Below are positions 1-9,528 of a stretch of DNA of 59,250 nt, piece by piece. The DNA lies in contig JABMNI010000052.1 in NCBI GenBank assembly GCA_013204605.1, positions 1 to 59,250 of the forward strand. The letters run 5' to 3'. This DNA comes from Ignavibacteria bacterium. Its GTDB lineage: Bacteria; Bacteroidota; Ignavibacteria; Kapaibacteriales; Kapaibacteriaceae. Numbering within the stretch: position 1 is the first letter of the stretch; each line of letters begins with the position of its first letter. The position numbers and the translations under genes were made by a program. Under the pieces are notes generated by a model. That model ran no database searches, was not told the DNA's origin, and saw only the letters and a program-made list of their open reading frames with translations.

Positions 1-20
1 AATTCGTAATTCGTAATTTA
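1..20. repeat. Short heptamer tandem repeat (AATTCGT)
   Basis: The window opens with two copies of AATTCGT followed by the related AATTTAG, just upstream of the tRNA gene. The array is cut by the window edge, so its true length is unknown. A second heptamer array (AATTGCT, four copies) lies at 32794-32821, and a hexamer array at 46571-46603, so short AT-rich tandem repeats between genes recur here. No function can be read from them. Confidence 0.5.
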
Positions 21-28
21 GTAGTCAT

Positions 29-102
29 GCGCCCGTAGCTCAGATGGATAGAGCAACAGCCTTCTAAGCTGTGGGCCGCAGGTTCGAGTCCTGCCGGGCG
101 TA
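29..102 (+). tRNA. tRNA-Arg (anticodon TCT)
   Basis: A full cloverleaf can be folded by eye. The acceptor stem is GCGCCCG (29-35) with CGGGCGT (95-101; the first pair is G-U), and the D stem is GCTC/GAGC. The anticodon stem ACAGC/GCTGT encloses the loop CTTCTAA with anticodon TCT at 63-65. The T arm GCAGG/CCTGC has the loop TTCGAGT. Position 102 is the discriminator A. CCA is not encoded, so it must be added after transcription. The anticodon reads AGA and AGG arginine codons. Confidence 0.95.
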
Positions 103-172
103 CTTTTGATAGCCACACAGGCAAGCGTTCTGTCATAAAACTGTTCTTGCATTTACTAGCGGTGATTGAGTT

Positions 173-1462
173 ATGAGTGCCAACTACATGTCGGGTTTTG
201 GAAATGAATTCGCTACTGAAGCGGTAAAAGGGGCTTTACCGGAGGGTAGGAATTCGCCGCAGCAACCGGCGTTCGGCTTGTACGCCGAACAAATTAATGG
301 CACCGCATTTACAGCCCCACGGCACTCTAACAAGCGTTCGTGGATGTACCGGATACGCCCTTCGGTGGTTCACAGTCCGTATAAACGCATCGATAATGGG
401 CTTATCAGGTCAAGCCCCTTTAACGAAGTAGAAACCACTCCAAACCAGCTGCGGTGGAGTCCGATTGCTATTCCCACAAAGCCCACTTCATTCCTTGACG
501 GGATAATTACGATTGCCGGAAATGGCGATCTGAGCACGCATTGCGGTGCTGTAATTCATGTGTATGTGGCTAACAGGTCGATGGTTGACGAATACTTTTA
601 CAATGCCGATGGCGAAATGCTGTTCGTACTGCAACAGGGCGACCTTGTATTCCATACCGAAATGGGTAAAATCGAGGCGATTCCGGGCGAGATTGTGGTG
701 ATTCCGCGGGGAATAAAGTTTAGAGTGGAATTAGGTGGGCCCAGCAGGGGCTACATTCTTGAAAATTATGGAGCCGCATTTAAGCTGCCGGATTTGGGTC
801 CGATTGGTGCAAATGGTCTGGCCTATCCACGAGATTTTCTGACACCGGTGGCCGCCTATGAAGAAAAAACGGGCGAGTTCTCAGTGACTGCGAAATTCAT
901 GGGAAATATGTGGCGTGGCACGTACGATCATTCACCGCTTAACGTGGTGGCGTGGCACGGTAATTACGCCCCGTACAAATACGATTTGCGCAAATTTCAG
1001 TGTATTAATTCGGTTACGTTTGATCATCCGGATCCTAGTATTTACACGGTGCTGACAGCGCCAACGGATACTCCCGGGACCGCGAATGTTGACTTTGCAT
1101 TATTTCCGCCGCGCTGGATGGTGGCCGAAAACACGTTTCGTCCGCCGTGGTTCCACCGCAATTTCATGAACGAATTCATGGGTCTCATCGAAGGCGTGTA
1201 CGACGCCAAGGAGGGCGGCGGCTTTGAACCGGGTGGTGCGAGTTTGCATAATTGCATGAGTGGCCACGGACCCGATGCCGAAACCTACGCTAAAATGACA
1301 AAGGCAGAACTAAAACCTGTAAAGCTCACAGATACATTGGCATTTATGTTTGAAACGGGCTTAGTGGCCCGCCCAACCGCATTTGCAATGAGCTGCGCGG
1401 AACTTCAAAACGATTATTGGGAATGCTGGCAGGGCTTGGTTCCTGAGTTCAAAAAACCGTGA
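173..1462 (+). CDS. hmgA: Homogentisate 1,2-dioxygenase
   Basis: This is a 429-residue cupin-fold iron dioxygenase of tyrosine/phenylalanine catabolism that opens the ring of homogentisate to maleylacetoacetate in the cytosol. The N-terminal [11 protein letters not shown] block is diagnostic. Aligned by eye with the human enzyme, the iron ligands are H328, E334 (in HRNFMNEF) and H365 (in HGPD), and the catalytic base is H285 (in DHPDPS). All are present and the length is normal. The ATG at 173 was kept; a second ATG at 188 sits right before SGFGNE and cannot be excluded. No other gene of the pathway lies next to it: tRNA-Arg is upstream and the SRP RNA downstream. Presumably a single-gene transcript. 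Confidence 0.96.
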   Translation: MSANYMSGFGNEFATEAVKGALPEGRNSPQQPAFGLYAEQINGTAFTAPRHSNKRSWMYRIRPSVVHSPYKRIDNGLIRSSPFNEVETTPNQLRWSPIAIPTKPTSFLDGIITIAGNGDLSTHCGAVIHVYVANRSMVDEYFYNADGEMLFVLQQGDLVFHTEMGKIEAIPGEIVVIPRGIKFRVELGGPSRGYILENYGAAFKLPDLGPIGANGLAYPRDFLTPVAAYEEKTGEFSVTAKFMGNMWRGTYDHSPLNVVAWHGNYAPYKYDLRKFQCINSVTFDHPDPSIYTVLTAPTDTPGTANVDFALFPPRWMVAENTFRPPWFHRNFMNEFMGLIEGVYDAKEGGGFEPGGASLHNCMSGHGPDAETYAKMTKAELKPVKLTDTLAFMFETGLVARPTAFAMSCAELQNDYWECWQGLVPEFKKP

Positions 1463-1477
1463 TTGATTTTACTTTAC

Positions 1478-1485
1478 TATCTTTG
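1478..1485 (+). promoter_or_regulatory. Candidate -7 element (TATCTTTG) for the SRP RNA
   Basis: TATCTTTG matches the TAnnTTTG -7 consensus used by the primary sigma factor of Bacteroidota-like bacteria. It lies 24 bases before the predicted 5' end of the SRP RNA. No convincing -33 TTTG at the usual distance is visible, so the assignment rests on the -7 box and position alone. Confidence 0.4.
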
Positions 1486-1508
1486 CCTCCCTTAATTCGA
1501 GAATCACG

Positions 1509-1602
1509 GCCAAGTCCCGTGCGGTTGTACCTAACCCAACTCCGCCAGGTCCGGAAGGAAGCAACGGTCAGTTTGCGTACAAAGCGCCACGGTGCACTTG
1601 GC
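1509..1602 (+). ncRNA. ffs: Signal recognition particle RNA (small, 4.5S type)
   Basis: This is the RNA part of the signal recognition particle, which with Ffh targets nascent inner-membrane and secreted proteins. The terminal stem GCCAAGT (1509-1515) pairs exactly with ACTTGGC (1596-1602), and CCGTG pairs with CACGG just inside it. The apical domain carries the conserved GTCCGGAAGGAAGCA segment (about 1549-1563) that binds the Ffh M domain. The molecule is about 94 nt with no Alu domain. A T-rich stretch follows the 3' end. The following rng reading frame can be extended back into this RNA, but that is not the real start. Confidence 0.93.
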
Positions 1603-1624
1603 TTTTGTTTTTAATAGAATACCC

Positions 1625-3229
1625 ATGGTTCGACGAATATTAATAAGTGTAACTCCCGCCCATCTTCGGATAGCAATAACAGAAGATGGTAGGCTTGCCG
1701 AATTGTTTACCGAACGGCCGGAATCGGAACAAAAAGTTGGAAATATCTACCTTGGCAGAGTAAGTAAGATTATCCAAGGTATGAACGCGGCCTTTATAAA
1801 CATCGGACTCGAACAAGATGCGTTCTTGCACTTTAGCGATGTCGACTCTTCGATGGAAGATTATAGTTCCGACGCCTCAGATGACGAAGATGACGATAGG
1901 CCGACCACGCAGCTTTTAGAAACCGCCGATGTAGCTCTGCGTACGGTCCGCCCAGCCCCCTCCAAAAGACTTCCAACATTCTTCACAAAACGTAGCGGTC
2001 AGGTTACCATTAACCTGCAACCCAAACAACGAATTATTGTGCAGGTAACGCGCGATGCGTATCACCAAAAAGGTGTGCGGGTGACAACGAAGGTTGGCCT
2101 TCCGGGACGCAATGTGGTGCTAATGCCGTTCGAAAATTCCGTTGGTGTTTCACGAAGAATTTATTCGGTTAAAGAACGCAAACGTCTGCGCTCGATTTCG
2201 CGCACAATTTTGCCACCTGATACGGGCTGCATTATTCGCACAGCCGCATCGGGGTTGGCGGAAGAAGATGTGATTAGAGATTTTCAGACGCTGGTGGATG
2301 AGTGGGTGGAAATTGAAAAAGAAGTTCAAAAGGCGAAGGATCCGATGCTGCTTCGTGAAGAAGCGGGCATAGCGCATAGTGTGATTCGCGACCTTTTTAA
2401 AGATGATATTTCGCAAGTGATTGTAGACGACAGAAAACTGTACCGCGAGATAAAAGCGTATGTGCAACGCACAGCGCCGCACCTTGATGGTAAGGTTGAG
2501 TTATTTGCCGAAATGGGCGACCTGTTTGCGGTGTACGATATTGAACGCGATGTTCAGCTAACGCATGCAAGAAAGGTTCCGTTGCCAAGTGGTGGTTCGA
2601 TAGTTATGGATCACACCGAGGCCATGGTGGTTGTGGATGTGAATAGCGGTCGTGCCTCGCATGAAAAATCGCAAGAAGGTAATGCACTTAAAACCAATAT
2701 GGAAGCAGCACGAGAAGTTGCTAAGCAATTACGGTTGCGCGATATTGGTGGAATAATTCTTGTGGATTTTATTGACTTTCAACAAGAAGAAAACCGACGC
2801 AAGTTGCTTAACGTAATGCGTGATGAGTTGGCGCGCGATCGTGCAAAAACGGTAGTGTATCCGCTCACGCAGGTTGGTTTGTTGCAAATGACGCGTCAGC
2901 GCATTCGCCAAAGTATGGCCGAACGCAGCAGCGAAGACTGTCCGCTGTGCTTTGGTACCGGCACCGTGCAATCGCCCGATACCACCATTAGTTCAATTGA
3001 ACGTTGGCTGCGCAATTTCCGCGCGCAAACATGGAAGTTTCGCGTTACCGTTGCAGCGCACCCTTATGTGGTGCATTACATGGAACGTCATCCGTCGAAA
3101 TCTACCCGACTCTGGCTGCGAAAATTTACGCTCTTCGTTTCGCTTACCGAAGATGATAAATTGGAAGCAGGAGAGTTCAGATGCTATCTGCCGGGTGTAA
3201 AAAAAGATATTACCCGACAGTACCTTTGA
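1625..3229 (+). CDS. rng: Ribonuclease E/G family endoribonuclease
   Basis: Single-strand-specific endoribonuclease for rRNA and mRNA processing. It has 534 residues from the ATG at 1625; the longer frame beginning with GTG at 1592 runs inside the SRP RNA and is rejected. The N-terminal VRRILISV segment leads into an S1 RNA-binding domain (about residues 35-135) split by an acidic insert rich in Asp. The DNase I-like catalytic part has its metal ligands at D338 (VVVDVNSGR) and D381 (LVDFIDF), 43 apart as in E. coli RNase E (D303/D346). The zinc-link CPLC motif is at C439/C442. There is no long C-terminal degradosome scaffold, so it resembles RNase G or a minimal RNase E. dxr starts 3 bases after its stop, suggesting one transcript. 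Confidence 0.93.
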   Translation: MVRRILISVTPAHLRIAITEDGRLAELFTERPESEQKVGNIYLGRVSKIIQGMNAAFINIGLEQDAFLHFSDVDSSMEDYSSDASDDEDDDRPTTQLLETADVALRTVRPAPSKRLPTFFTKRSGQVTINLQPKQRIIVQVTRDAYHQKGVRVTTKVGLPGRNVVLMPFENSVGVSRRIYSVKERKRLRSISRTILPPDTGCIIRTAASGLAEEDVIRDFQTLVDEWVEIEKEVQKAKDPMLLREEAGIAHSVIRDLFKDDISQVIVDDRKLYREIKAYVQRTAPHLDGKVELFAEMGDLFAVYDIERDVQLTHARKVPLPSGGSIVMDHTEAMVVVDVNSGRASHEKSQEGNALKTNMEAAREVAKQLRLRDIGGIILVDFIDFQQEENRRKLLNVMRDELARDRAKTVVYPLTQVGLLQMTRQRIRQSMAERSSEDCPLCFGTGTVQSPDTTISSIERWLRNFRAQTWKFRVTVAAHPYVVHYMERHPSKSTRLWLRKFTLFVSLTEDDKLEAGEFRCYLPGVKKDITRQYL

Positions 3230-3232
3230 CTC

Positions 3233-4396
3233 ATGATTACTACTGTTCGGGGAATAACTGTACTTGGTTCGACCGGCTCGATTGGTACTCAAACGCTAAA
3301 CGTAATTCAGCAGCACGCCAATCTATTTTCGCTGCGTTTCCTCACGTGCAACACCCGCGTTGAAGATTTAGCAAAACAAGTTGAAGCCTACAAACCTTAC
3401 GGCGTAGCAATTCGCGAAGAAGAAGCTTGGAAAAAATTTAAGCTACTCTGTCCGAATTTTTCAGGCCCAATTCTTTGTGGCGAAAAGGGGCTTTGTGAAG
3501 CAGCTTCCGATTCAGAAACGAATATTGTTATGAGCGCAATGGTTGGCTTTAGTGGAGTTGTACCAACCATGGCCGCAATTTCTTCCGGCAAAACAATTTG
3601 CCTAGCTAACAAAGAAACGCTAGTGTCGGCCGGTGAAATTATTACCTCCGCCGCACACAAACACAAAGCCCCCTTACTCGCCGTCGACTCTGAGCATTCG
3701 GCCATTGCGCAGTGTCTGGTGGGTGAAGATGTGAGCAGTGTTGAGCGAATAATTTTAACGGCATCAGGCGGACCCTTCAAAGATTTCACTGTTGAGCAGT
3801 TGAAAACCGTTACGCCTCAACAAGCGCTTCAACATCCGAATTGGGACATGGGCGCCAAGATTACCATTGATTGCGCCACGCTAATGAACAAGGGTTTTGA
3901 GGTGATTGAAGCCCGCTGGTTGTTCGGGTTGCACGCCGATCAAATTGACGTTGTGGTGCATCCGCAGTCGATAATCCACTCCATGGTGCAGTTTGTTGAT
4001 GGCTCATTAAAAGCACAACTCGGAGTGCCATCTATGTTGGTACCCATTCAATATGCGCTGCTGTATCCGCACCGCCTACCGCTGCAAGTGGATCGCGTGA
4101 ACTTCACTGATTTCCAAAATTTTACGTTCGAACCGGTAGACACTTCGCGATTTCCATGCCTGCAAATTGCGTATGATGTGATGAGCACCGGCGGGAACGC
4201 CCCCTGCATAGCAAATGCGGCCAACGAGATAGCTGTTCAGAATTTTTTGAAGGGGGCTATTGGATTTACCGATATCCCTAAGGTGATAGAATATTCACTG
4301 CTTCAAATGGAAGTGGTGTCTAATCCGTCATTGGCCGCCATTATTGAAACCGACATTGAAGCACGGCGCATAGCCGCATCTTGGAAGAAGCATTGA
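3233..4396 (+). CDS. dxr: 1-deoxy-D-xylulose 5-phosphate reductoisomerase
   Basis: Second enzyme of the MEP isoprenoid pathway: it rearranges and reduces DXP to 2-C-methyl-D-erythritol 4-phosphate with NADPH and a divalent metal. It has 387 residues, near the family norm. The nucleotide-binding GSTGSIG is at 12-18 and NKETLVSAGE starts at N126. Metal ligands are D152 and E154 (DSEHSA) and E223 (MNKGFE). SGGPF and HPQSIIHSM are also present. It sits between rng and rseP with almost no spacing (3 bp and 1 bp), the common dxr-rseP pairing. The AAG GGG GCT codons for LKGAIGF (4250-4258) carry one copy of the dispersed AGGGGGCT motif. Confidence 0.97.
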   Translation: MITTVRGITVLGSTGSIGTQTLNVIQQHANLFSLRFLTCNTRVEDLAKQVEAYKPYGVAIREEEAWKKFKLLCPNFSGPILCGEKGLCEAASDSETNIVMSAMVGFSGVVPTMAAISSGKTICLANKETLVSAGEIITSAAHKHKAPLLAVDSEHSAIAQCLVGEDVSSVERIILTASGGPFKDFTVEQLKTVTPQQALQHPNWDMGAKITIDCATLMNKGFEVIEARWLFGLHADQIDVVVHPQSIIHSMVQFVDGSLKAQLGVPSMLVPIQYALLYPHRLPLQVDRVNFTDFQNFTFEPVDTSRFPCLQIAYDVMSTGGNAPCIANAANEIAVQNFLKGAIGFTDIPKVIEYSLLQMEVVSNPSLAAIIETDIEARRIAASWKKH

Positions 4397-4397
4397 T

Positions 4398-5768
4398 ATG
4401 GATTTTTCGTTGATAACAGTTTTCGCCTTTATACTGGTGATTGGAATTCTTGTTTTTGTACATGAATTGGGTCACTTTCTCACTGCAAAATGGACCGGAA
4501 TGCGCGCCGATGTTTTTGCAATTGGTATGGGTCCACGCATGGTGGGCTGGAATAAGTTCACGGGGTTTTCATTTGGCCCCCTTCCAAAAGATCTAGACCT
4601 AGGCGCCGAAACAGATTACCGTTTGTGTTGGTTCCCGATAGGTGGCTACGTGAAAATTATCGGAATGATTGACGAATCGTTCGATACTGAGCACATGAAT
4701 GAAGAACCAAAGCCGTATGAGTTCCGATCGAAAAAGAATTGGCAGAAAGCCATAGTGTTGTTGGCCGGCGTTACAATGAACATGTTGTTGGCGCTTGGCG
4801 TGTACTGGGTGATGGGTATGACCATTGGCGACGAAGTTCACAACGTGCGCACAGTTGGCTATGTTGAGTCGGGCTCGGTTGCATTTGAAGCCGGTTTTCA
4901 GCGCGGTGATTTAATTGAACGTATCGACGGTAAGGTCCCCGACTCATGGGAAGACGTTGCAGCGAGTTTTATGCGCATCGATGCAGATCAGCACACAATT
5001 CAGGTAAAACGCAGTGACGGGACCAAGGACCAACTTGTAGTTGAAACTGGCGATGTAGTGCGCGCACTTTCTGAGCGAAGGGGGCTTGGCATTATGCCAA
5101 GTGGAGTGGAAACACGTTTAGATGCTGTGATGACTCTCGATCCGGCGGGCAAGGCAGGACTGAAAGCAGGCGACATTGTGTTGGCTATTGATAGCACACC
5201 AATTTACAGTGCTAGCCAGTTGCCAAGAATAATTAGTGCGCGTCCGAACGAAAAAATTGTGATGCACATCAAACGTGCCGATGAAACAATGCCAATCGAA
5301 GTTACGATTGCCGGCAATGGAAAAATTGGGGTGCAGCCATCGGATCAGTTTACTATTGAACCAATTCAAATACTGTATAGCCCCCTACAAGCATTTGTAT
5401 GGTCGGCAGAAAAAATTGAGCGCACCATATCCACAATTTTCGCCTCGGTTACGCAGGTATTTCGGGGCAATGCGGAAGTGAAGGACAGTTTTGGTGGACC
5501 CATTATGATGATGAAGATGGCGGGTGCGGCAATTCAAATGGGTGGCAAAGAATTTTTTGGATTCATGGCGCTAATATCAATTTCGCTTGCGGTGATGAAT
5601 TTATTGCCGATGCCGGGGCTTGATGGCGGACACCTAGTGATAGTGGCAATTGAAAGTGTTATTCGTCGGGAACTGCCAACCAAGGTGAAATTGCGTATTC
5701 AACAAGTTGGTGTGGCGTTGTTGTTGATGCTGATGGCGTTTGTGATTTACGTAGATATAATGCGATAA
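4398..5768 (+). CDS. rseP: Site-2 intramembrane metalloprotease (RseP family)
   Basis: Inner-membrane zinc protease that cuts single-pass proteins within the membrane, classically anti-sigma factors and leftover signal peptides. It has 456 residues. The first membrane helix carries the zinc motif HELGH (H22-E23-L-G-H26). A long non-membrane segment holds two PDZ-like regions (about 150-240 and 235-310), and the C-terminal helix has MNLLPMPGLDGGH, supplying the third zinc ligand. This two-PDZ layout matches E. coli RseP. The gene begins 2 bases after the dxr stop and is followed by surE after 10 bases, so it is likely co-transcribed with both. No sigma-E/RseA pair is present in the window, so the substrate is unknown. 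Confidence 0.95.
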   Translation: MDFSLITVFAFILVIGILVFVHELGHFLTAKWTGMRADVFAIGMGPRMVGWNKFTGFSFGPLPKDLDLGAETDYRLCWFPIGGYVKIIGMIDESFDTEHMNEEPKPYEFRSKKNWQKAIVLLAGVTMNMLLALGVYWVMGMTIGDEVHNVRTVGYVESGSVAFEAGFQRGDLIERIDGKVPDSWEDVAASFMRIDADQHTIQVKRSDGTKDQLVVETGDVVRALSERRGLGIMPSGVETRLDAVMTLDPAGKAGLKAGDIVLAIDSTPIYSASQLPRIISARPNEKIVMHIKRADETMPIEVTIAGNGKIGVQPSDQFTIEPIQILYSPLQAFVWSAEKIERTISTIFASVTQVFRGNAEVKDSFGGPIMMMKMAGAAIQMGGKEFFGFMALISISLAVMNLLPMPGLDGGHLVIVAIESVIRRELPTKVKLRIQQVGVALLLMLMAFVIYVDIMR

Positions 5769-5778
5769 CTGAGTTGAA

Positions 5779-6546
5779 ATGCGAATACTAATTACCAACG
5801 ATGATGGAATAACGGCGAATGGAATTCAGGCGTTGATTGACGCTATGATGACCATTGGCGACGTGGTAGTTGTTGCGCCAGATAGGCAGCAAAGTGCTGT
5901 GGGACATGCGCTCACGGTGTCGAGTCCGTTGCGAGCCACACCCTACCACCGACGCGGTGTACACCTAGGGTACGCTATAAACGGGACACCTGCTGACTGC
6001 GTAAAGTTGGCCGTGAGCACGTTGTTAACGGAGCGACCAGACATTGTGGTGAGTGGAATTAATCACGGAAATAATTCTAGCGTCAATGCAATTTATTCGG
6101 GAACGGTGAGTGCGGCAACTGAAGGTACGTTAATGGGAATTCCATCGATGGCAATTTCTGTAGCCTCGTTCGATGAAGATTTCGACATGACACTCGCGCA
6201 AAAAATTGCCATTCACGTAGCCAAACAACTTTTAACCGTGGGCGTTCCTGCCGGAACATTGCTGAACGTAAACATCCCTGCTGTTGCCGAAAGTGAACAC
6301 AAAGGAATAAAAATTACGCGTCAAGGTAGTTCGGTGTGGGAAGACTATTACGAAATACGTCGCGATCCGCATGGGAAGGATTACTACTGGTTAACCGGAA
6401 ATTTTGTGACGCTAGAAGAACTCCCCGATGCCGATGATATAGCGGTTAAGGACGGATACACGGCAATTACCCCGCTGCATTACGAGCTTACAAATCAAGG
6501 CATTATGGAAACACTAAAAAGCAATGCCGGCCTTACAACATTTTGA
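5779..6546 (+). CDS. surE: 5'/3'-nucleotidase SurE
   Basis: Metal-dependent phosphatase acting on nucleoside monophosphates, linked to survival in stationary phase. It has 255 residues. The N-terminal MRILITNDDG carries the metal ligands D8/D9, followed by VVVAPDRQQSAVGH and by SGINHGNNSS, which supplies the conserved Asn. GTPADCVK is also present. Length and order of motifs are standard. It is the last gene of the apparent rng-dxr-rseP-surE run; 40 bases separate it from the next gene. Confidence 0.95.
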   Translation: MRILITNDDGITANGIQALIDAMMTIGDVVVVAPDRQQSAVGHALTVSSPLRATPYHRRGVHLGYAINGTPADCVKLAVSTLLTERPDIVVSGINHGNNSSVNAIYSGTVSAATEGTLMGIPSMAISVASFDEDFDMTLAQKIAIHVAKQLLTVGVPAGTLLNVNIPAVAESEHKGIKITRQGSSVWEDYYEIRRDPHGKDYYWLTGNFVTLEELPDADDIAVKDGYTAITPLHYELTNQGIMETLKSNAGLTTF

Positions 6547-6586
6547 TTTCAACTTTTGATTACAACTACCTTTCGATATTTGTAGA

Positions 6587-7426
6587 ATGATTGAACACAT
6601 CAACGAAGAACTTTTACGCAGCATAGATGCACACGCAAAAAAGCTGCGTTTTTTATATCGAGTAAAAGGTATAGGTTACGAGCGTGCTTTGGAGTTACCG
6701 TTGATAGCGGAAACGTTAAAGCCCCTTTTCAAAAAAAAATTATCGTATCTCGATATAGGTACTGGACAGTCTGTTTTTCCATCGTGGGTTGCAACGCAAT
6801 CGGAGTGGGATGTAACGTGTTTGGACAAATTTGAATGGGTGAACAAGCAGTACGAATATGCCTCAAAATTGGGTCTGCAAAACGATAAGTATAAAGTAGT
6901 CGTGCGCGACTTTCTGCAAACCGAACTCCCGCCTGAATCGTTCGATGTAATAACGAATATTAGTGTGATAGAGCACTTCGACGGCGAGCTAGATATGGAG
7001 GCAATGGCAAAGAGTGCGCGGCTGTTGAAGCCCGGTGGACACTACATTCTGACCACTCCGCTCAACGATGGTTACGCAAAGGATTGGTACTTGCAAAAGG
7101 ATGTGTACGGTGTGAAGTTCGCCACGAAGCCCGTGTTTTTTCAGCGCCATTACGACGTCGAAAATTTTCAACGCCGAATAATTAATGCATCGGGTCTGCA
7201 AGAAGTAATGCGCAAATACTTCGGCGACTACGACCAACCAATCTTCAACGACAAGATTGTGGTAGGGGGCTTAGCAAAACTCAGAAGAGCAGCAATTCAA
7301 TTGAGAACCGTAGAGTATGCGTTAAAGCACGGCAGTTACCGCGACGTACCAATCTCTATGAGCGGCATGAAAATTTACACGTCGGCCGGCGTGTTTGTGG
7401 TGTTAACAAAACCAATCTCGAGTTAG
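6587..7426 (+). CDS. SAM-dependent class I methyltransferase
   Basis: A 279-residue protein with a class I methyltransferase core. The AdoMet-binding DIGTGQS lies near residue 57, an acidic loop end CLDKF near 80, then FDVITNISVIEHF (about 118-130) and LLKPGGHYILTTPL, all typical of motifs I to VI in the Methyltransf_11/25 families. The substrate cannot be read from sequence. Next to it, facing it, are a GT4 glycosyltransferase and an FkbM methyltransferase, so modification of a surface glycan is plausible. Its 3' end overlaps that of the opposite-strand glycosyltransferase by 4 bp. There is no clear Shine-Dalgarno; GATATTTG lies just upstream of the ATG. Confidence 0.8.
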   Translation: MIEHINEELLRSIDAHAKKLRFLYRVKGIGYERALELPLIAETLKPLFKKKLSYLDIGTGQSVFPSWVATQSEWDVTCLDKFEWVNKQYEYASKLGLQNDKYKVVVRDFLQTELPPESFDVITNISVIEHFDGELDMEAMAKSARLLKPGGHYILTTPLNDGYAKDWYLQKDVYGVKFATKPVFFQRHYDVENFQRRIINASGLQEVMRKYFGDYDQPIFNDKIVVGGLAKLRRAAIQLRTVEYALKHGSYRDVPISMSGMKIYTSAGVFVVLTKPISS

Positions 7427-8559
7427 ATAAAGTCAATCTCGCGATAGAAATTTAGCAATTCAGTCTCAGCGTGATGTTGCAATTCACCACTAGCACTATA
7501 CTGGGAATTTGCTCTGTCCGTTTTATCCTCGGTTGACCCATTGCTTGAAACGTGATTGGTAGTTGCTCCTCTCACATTGTGATCGTGTTCTTGAGCACAC
7601 AGTTTGAGAATGAGTTCTGCCAAATCCGCTGGACTCTCCGTGGCATACGTGAGCGTTCCATTGGGGCGAACTACGGCATCGGACCCAACTGCAAACTTTC
7701 CTAACTCAAGTGCTTCAGTTAAAGTAAGGCTGGGTCCACCCTCGGTTCTAGTACACCGTAAAACCATAGTAGCATGCGCATGCACGGGCACGAGCGGACT
7801 CTCCTCGGCAGCCACAATGTGTACCAAATGGTTGTGCGACTTTAGCGAATAATAATCCGCTAGCAAGGATGGATCTACTACTGTTCCGGTTACAACCAAC
7901 AAATGAACGTCGGTGTTTTCATTCTTCAGGTTGGCAATTGAGTTGAAAGCGCGAATGGCTACATCAATCCCGTACAAATCCTTTTCGTTGTATCGCACAA
8001 TGCGTCCGGCGTTCACAACGGCCCTATGTTTTGCATTCAACCACTGCTCAGGAATCGATTGCCACAGCGGAGCTTTTTTCTCTGCATTTGAAATGGGCAA
8101 AGCTGAATCTATCACGCGAACGCCCTTTGAAGTTCCGTAATCAGGGGATAAACCCAAGATGGATTTGATTGAAGATTCTGTGGAAGTAGAAACAGTTATC
8201 ACGCCTTTTGCGGACCCAATAGCCCCCTTCAAAAAAAATCGTACCACGGAAAAGTTGAAGGCGGGTTTGTTCCGGAAAGAGTGAAACGTAAGAGCATACG
8301 GGGTGCGAGTAAGGCGCCACCAAAGTGACATTAGAATCAGCGACTTGTAATTTCCTTCATCGGTGTGGTAATGTGTGCGTGTGCGGCTGAACAATACGCT
8401 TATCGAGAAGCTTTTTACTGTTCTGTCATTGGTCGCTACTGTACTAACGCGTTCAACTACAACGCCGGCGTTCTCTAGCAATTCGCACAGCCGAACCAAA
8501 TGTATAGCAACGCCGCCGTACGGCGGGGGGTAGGGTCCGAGTTGACGTAGGGTTTTCAT
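7423..8559 (-). CDS. GT4-like (GT-B fold) glycosyltransferase
   Basis: A 378-residue family 4-like glycosyltransferase that should move a sugar from a nucleotide donor to a lipid-linked or glycan acceptor at the inner membrane. The N-terminal GPYPPPYGGVAIH is the acceptor-side loop of GT-B enzymes. VNAGRIVRYNEKDLYG opens the donor domain, and the E-x7-E signature is in RTEGGPSLTLTEALELG. After the catalytic core there is a polar, low-complexity stretch (around residues 325-365) of no known role. It is transcribed away from the FkbM gene region, 35 bp downstream of that gene's stop on the same strand, so the two probably form an operon. The AGGGGGCT motif falls in its LKGAIG codons. Confidence 0.82.
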   Translation of the reverse strand: MKTLRQLGPYPPPYGGVAIHLVRLCELLENAGVVVERVSTVATNDRTVKSFSISVLFSRTRTHYHTDEGNYKSLILMSLWWRLTRTPYALTFHSFRNKPAFNFSVVRFFLKGAIGSAKGVITVSTSTESSIKSILGLSPDYGTSKGVRVIDSALPISNAEKKAPLWQSIPEQWLNAKHRAVVNAGRIVRYNEKDLYGIDVAIRAFNSIANLKNENTDVHLLVVTGTVVDPSLLADYYSLKSHNHLVHIVAAEESPLVPVHAHATMVLRCTRTEGGPSLTLTEALELGKFAVGSDAVVRPNGTLTYATESPADLAELILKLCAQEHDHNVRGATTNHVSSNGSTEDKTDRANSQYSASGELQHHAETELLNFYREIDFI

Positions 8560-8594
8560 GTTGTGGAAATAAAGAATGCATCATATTGAAAAAA

Positions 8595-9467
8595 TCAAGA
8601 CAATATCTCAACGGTCTGTAGCTTGTTTTGATGAACGAAAACCACGTTCTCCATCGCATGCCCGATTTCCGTACTGGAGAGTATAAGCTTCCCAGAATCA
8701 GAAATGGTAAAACTCGAGTATCCATGGTCTTGCATTAGCCTCTTGAATTCCATAGTAGAAAATCCCCTGGCATTTTGCAGAGCGTCGGAAAGTTCCATAA
8801 TAATAACCGGTTTAGAATTGGATAACGTATTCAAAGCACCCTTAATCACCTCAAGTTCGCCTCCTTCTACATCGATTTTGATCAAATGGCAATCTTTAAT
8901 TCGACCATCGGACATCATTGAGTCCAGGGTGTAGCAATTGATATCGACAAAATTGTCCGACACATTCGCGACGTTTTGAACCGTAGAATGAGTTCCCGCA
9001 TTGTGATCGTTTGACAAATAGAGTCTGATTCCTCCATCCTTATCAGACAATCCTACTTCGTGCACTGTAACGTTACGCAGACAATTAAGTGCAATGTTCG
9101 ACTTCAACTTATTGATATTAACAGGCTCCGGCTCGACTGCATGTACGGCGATTGACTTGTCTATCGTTGCCATAACTAAAGTTAGATAGCCAATTTGGGC
9201 TCCAACATCCACAGCCGTCATGCCGTTCTTTAGGAAGGATCGGATGAATTTAACCGTGGGAAGCTCATATGACCCATACAGGAATAAATGGCTCTGAAGG
9301 AATTCACTGGCATCAATATTCATGCGTATCCCGTACTTGAGTGTCTGTCTAGCATTTGGTCTAGCAGCAGGGGGTACAAATCTGTAATAAACGTCGTTCA
9401 GAATCTTGAACTTTCCTCGTTCAATTGGGTAGTGACGAAGCAATAATTTCAATAAATTAGCAAGCAT
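8595..9467 (-). CDS. FkbM family methyltransferase
   Basis: A 290-residue class I O-methyltransferase of the FkbM family, often found in polysaccharide and natural product clusters. VDVGAQIGYLTL is the AdoMet-binding loop and AVEPEP the following acidic turn. The family signature DCHLIKIDVEGGELEVIKGA and IIMELSD are also present. The reading frame extends to 9584, but those extra residues look unlike the family and overlap the divergent gene at 9529. The ATG at 9467 (MLANLLKLLL) is therefore preferred; it leaves 61 bp between the two genes for promoters. It probably works with the GT4 enzyme downstream on sugar O-methylation. Confidence 0.82.
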   Translation of the reverse strand: MLANLLKLLLRHYPIERGKFKILNDVYYRFVPPAARPNARQTLKYGIRMNIDASEFLQSHLFLYGSYELPTVKFIRSFLKNGMTAVDVGAQIGYLTLVMATIDKSIAVHAVEPEPVNINKLKSNIALNCLRNVTVHEVGLSDKDGGIRLYLSNDHNAGTHSTVQNVANVSDNFVDINCYTLDSMMSDGRIKDCHLIKIDVEGGELEVIKGALNTLSNSKPVIIMELSDALQNARGFSTMEFKRLMQDHGYSSFTISDSGKLILSSTEIGHAMENVVFVHQNKLQTVEILS

Positions 9468-9528
9468 AGGTATTAGTGCAGTGGGTTTAGAATTATCCAA
9501 AAGTATCGCTTTAATTGGAGAGGTCATT

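Noticed and set aside
1592-1624. Extended N-terminus of the RNase E/G gene
   Set aside because: It begins inside the SRP RNA; the family start matches the ATG at 1625.
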